Positions 63,478 to 64,000 of a stretch of DNA of 64,000 bases are shown here, one piece after another. The translations under genes and the position numbers were made by a program. Origin of the DNA: Lachnospiraceae bacterium (GTDB lineage: Bacteria; Bacillota_A; Clostridia; Lachnospirales; Lachnospiraceae); contig JAETQR010000019.1 of NCBI GenBank assembly GCA_021770615.1, positions 1-64,000 of the forward strand. The letters are read 5' to 3'. The stretch's first letter is position 1. Each line of letters starts with the position of its first letter. Below the pieces are notes generated by a model that searched no databases, had not been told where the DNA came from, and was given only the letters and a program-made list of their open reading frames with translations.

Positions 63478-64000
63478 CTATCTCCACAATATTTCACATG
63501 GTTTTAGCGTGATTTGTTCGCAATTACCATCTCCGTCATAAAAATTTGTAGTCTGTGCTTTGTTCGAGTTATTTAAGATGGCATGTTTTTTGCTTTCAGG
63601 ATATGCATGGACTTCGCAGTGTAGGTTATCGGTGTGCCATCTGTAAAGCAAGTCTTCCTTGTGTGCCGCATAGTACAGGCAACGCATCAGCAGCCGTGTG
63701 TTCTCATGGCTGTACGGGAGGCCGGCCAGATATACGCCCCGTCCGCTGCCATAAGCATTTGCGGCAATGTGGACTTCATGGTCAGAATATTCAATGATTT
63801 CCGTGGATTCGGCCAAGGCATAAATATCGTGTTTACTCTCCCCGAAATCAAAAGGTATGCTGCGATCCTCCGCAATAAAATGCGATCTGAGGGCAGTTTT
63901 GAAATATTTGTCTGTGGACAGTGTAAATCCAAGCTCTTTATCCACACCCAATATATCTGCCAGCTGAAAGAACCGTCCGCCGTGATGGACGGCTGTCGGC
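63478..64000 (-). CDS. gnpA: GH112 1,3-beta-galactosyl-N-acetylhexosamine phosphorylase, C-terminal part
   Basis: The frame is open to the window edge, giving about 173 C-terminal residues. GGRFFQLADILGVDKELGFTLS, DFGESKHDIYALAESTEII, YLAGLPYSHENTRLL and the final ITLKPCEILW match the C-terminal region of galacto-N-biose/lacto-N-biose phosphorylases. The enzyme splits Gal-beta-1,3-HexNAc with phosphate to galactose-1-phosphate and the amino sugar, in mucin or milk-glycan use. The catalytic barrel lies outside the window. The open frame starts upstream of 64000, so the first in-window Met-like codon is not the start. Confidence 0.88.
   Translation of the reverse strand, partial: PTAVHHGGRFFQLADILGVDKELGFTLSTDKYFKTALRSHFIAEDRSIPFDFGESKHDIYALAESTEIIEYSDHEVHIAANAYGSGRGVYLAGLPYSHENTRLLMRCLYYAAHKEDLLYRWHTDNLHCEVHAYPESKKHAILNNSNKAQTTNFYDGDGNCEQITLKPCEILWR

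Overview
The window looks like a chromosome segment of a low-to-moderate GC, Gram-positive gut anaerobe, most likely a Lachnospiraceae / Clostridium cluster XIVa member. This is inferred from AGGAGG-type ribosome binding sites, a TPP riboswitch ahead of thiM-thiE, a class B sortase, the rpsF-ssb-rpsR cluster with a DUF951 gene nearby, and a GH112 galacto-N-biose phosphorylase. No outer-membrane genes are seen.

Layout. 1-2.7 kb: a truncated integrase, an uncertain ORF and the riboswitch-controlled thiM-thiE operon. 2.7-4.6 kb: a BlaI/BlaR1-type regulator-protease pair with a small secreted protein. 4.8-11.8 kb: ABC transporter genes, several of them duplicated, deleted or frameshifted, with a DUF4422 glycosyltransferase gene lying inside the debris, followed by an intact ABC-2 pair. 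12.0-19.55 kb (minus): a Gram-positive-type Pel locus (pelD-pelE-DUF2194-pelF-pelG). 19.55-25.9 kb: a spacer with palindromic repeats, a serine recombinase gene, an AAA/DUF4143 ATPase and its decayed paralogue, and a two-component system. 25.9-48.8 kb (plus): a second Pel core in the same gene order, running on into about twelve more polysaccharide genes (glycosyltransferases, two DUF4832/4874 proteins, a large membrane protein, an FrhB-like ferredoxin protein, a pyruvyl transferase and an ABC exporter). 48.9-49.8 kb: a LUD-domain gene and tRNA-Cys. 50.1-57.9 kb: a sugar or polyol uptake and dehydrogenase operon. 58.0-64.0 kb: a cysteine desulfidase-like protein, sortase B, DUF951, rpsF-ssb-rpsR, a decayed sensor/transport locus, and the C-terminal part of GH112 phosphorylase running off the end.

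The most interesting region is the pair of divergent Pel loci and the 6 kb between them. Both PelD-like proteins carry an N-terminal nucleotide-sugar-epimerase-like domain that seems to lack its catalytic Tyr/Lys. Both keep an RxxD c-di-GMP site in front of a degenerate GGDEF motif. Upstream of the first locus, a consensus promoter (TTGACA-N17-TATAAT) with no gene of its own points away from the operon. It sits between two quasi-palindromic sites (CCAAAGT-NN-ACTTT) whose central dinucleotides are opposed (AC versus GT), which is the geometry expected of a serine-recombinase invertible segment. A small serine recombinase gene lies right beside it, itself frameshifted in a seven-G tract. The same site sequence recurs in a repeat upstream of the second locus. 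A c-di-GMP-gated exopolysaccharide under promoter inversion is therefore a concrete and testable hypothesis, but it is inference and not shown by sequence alone.
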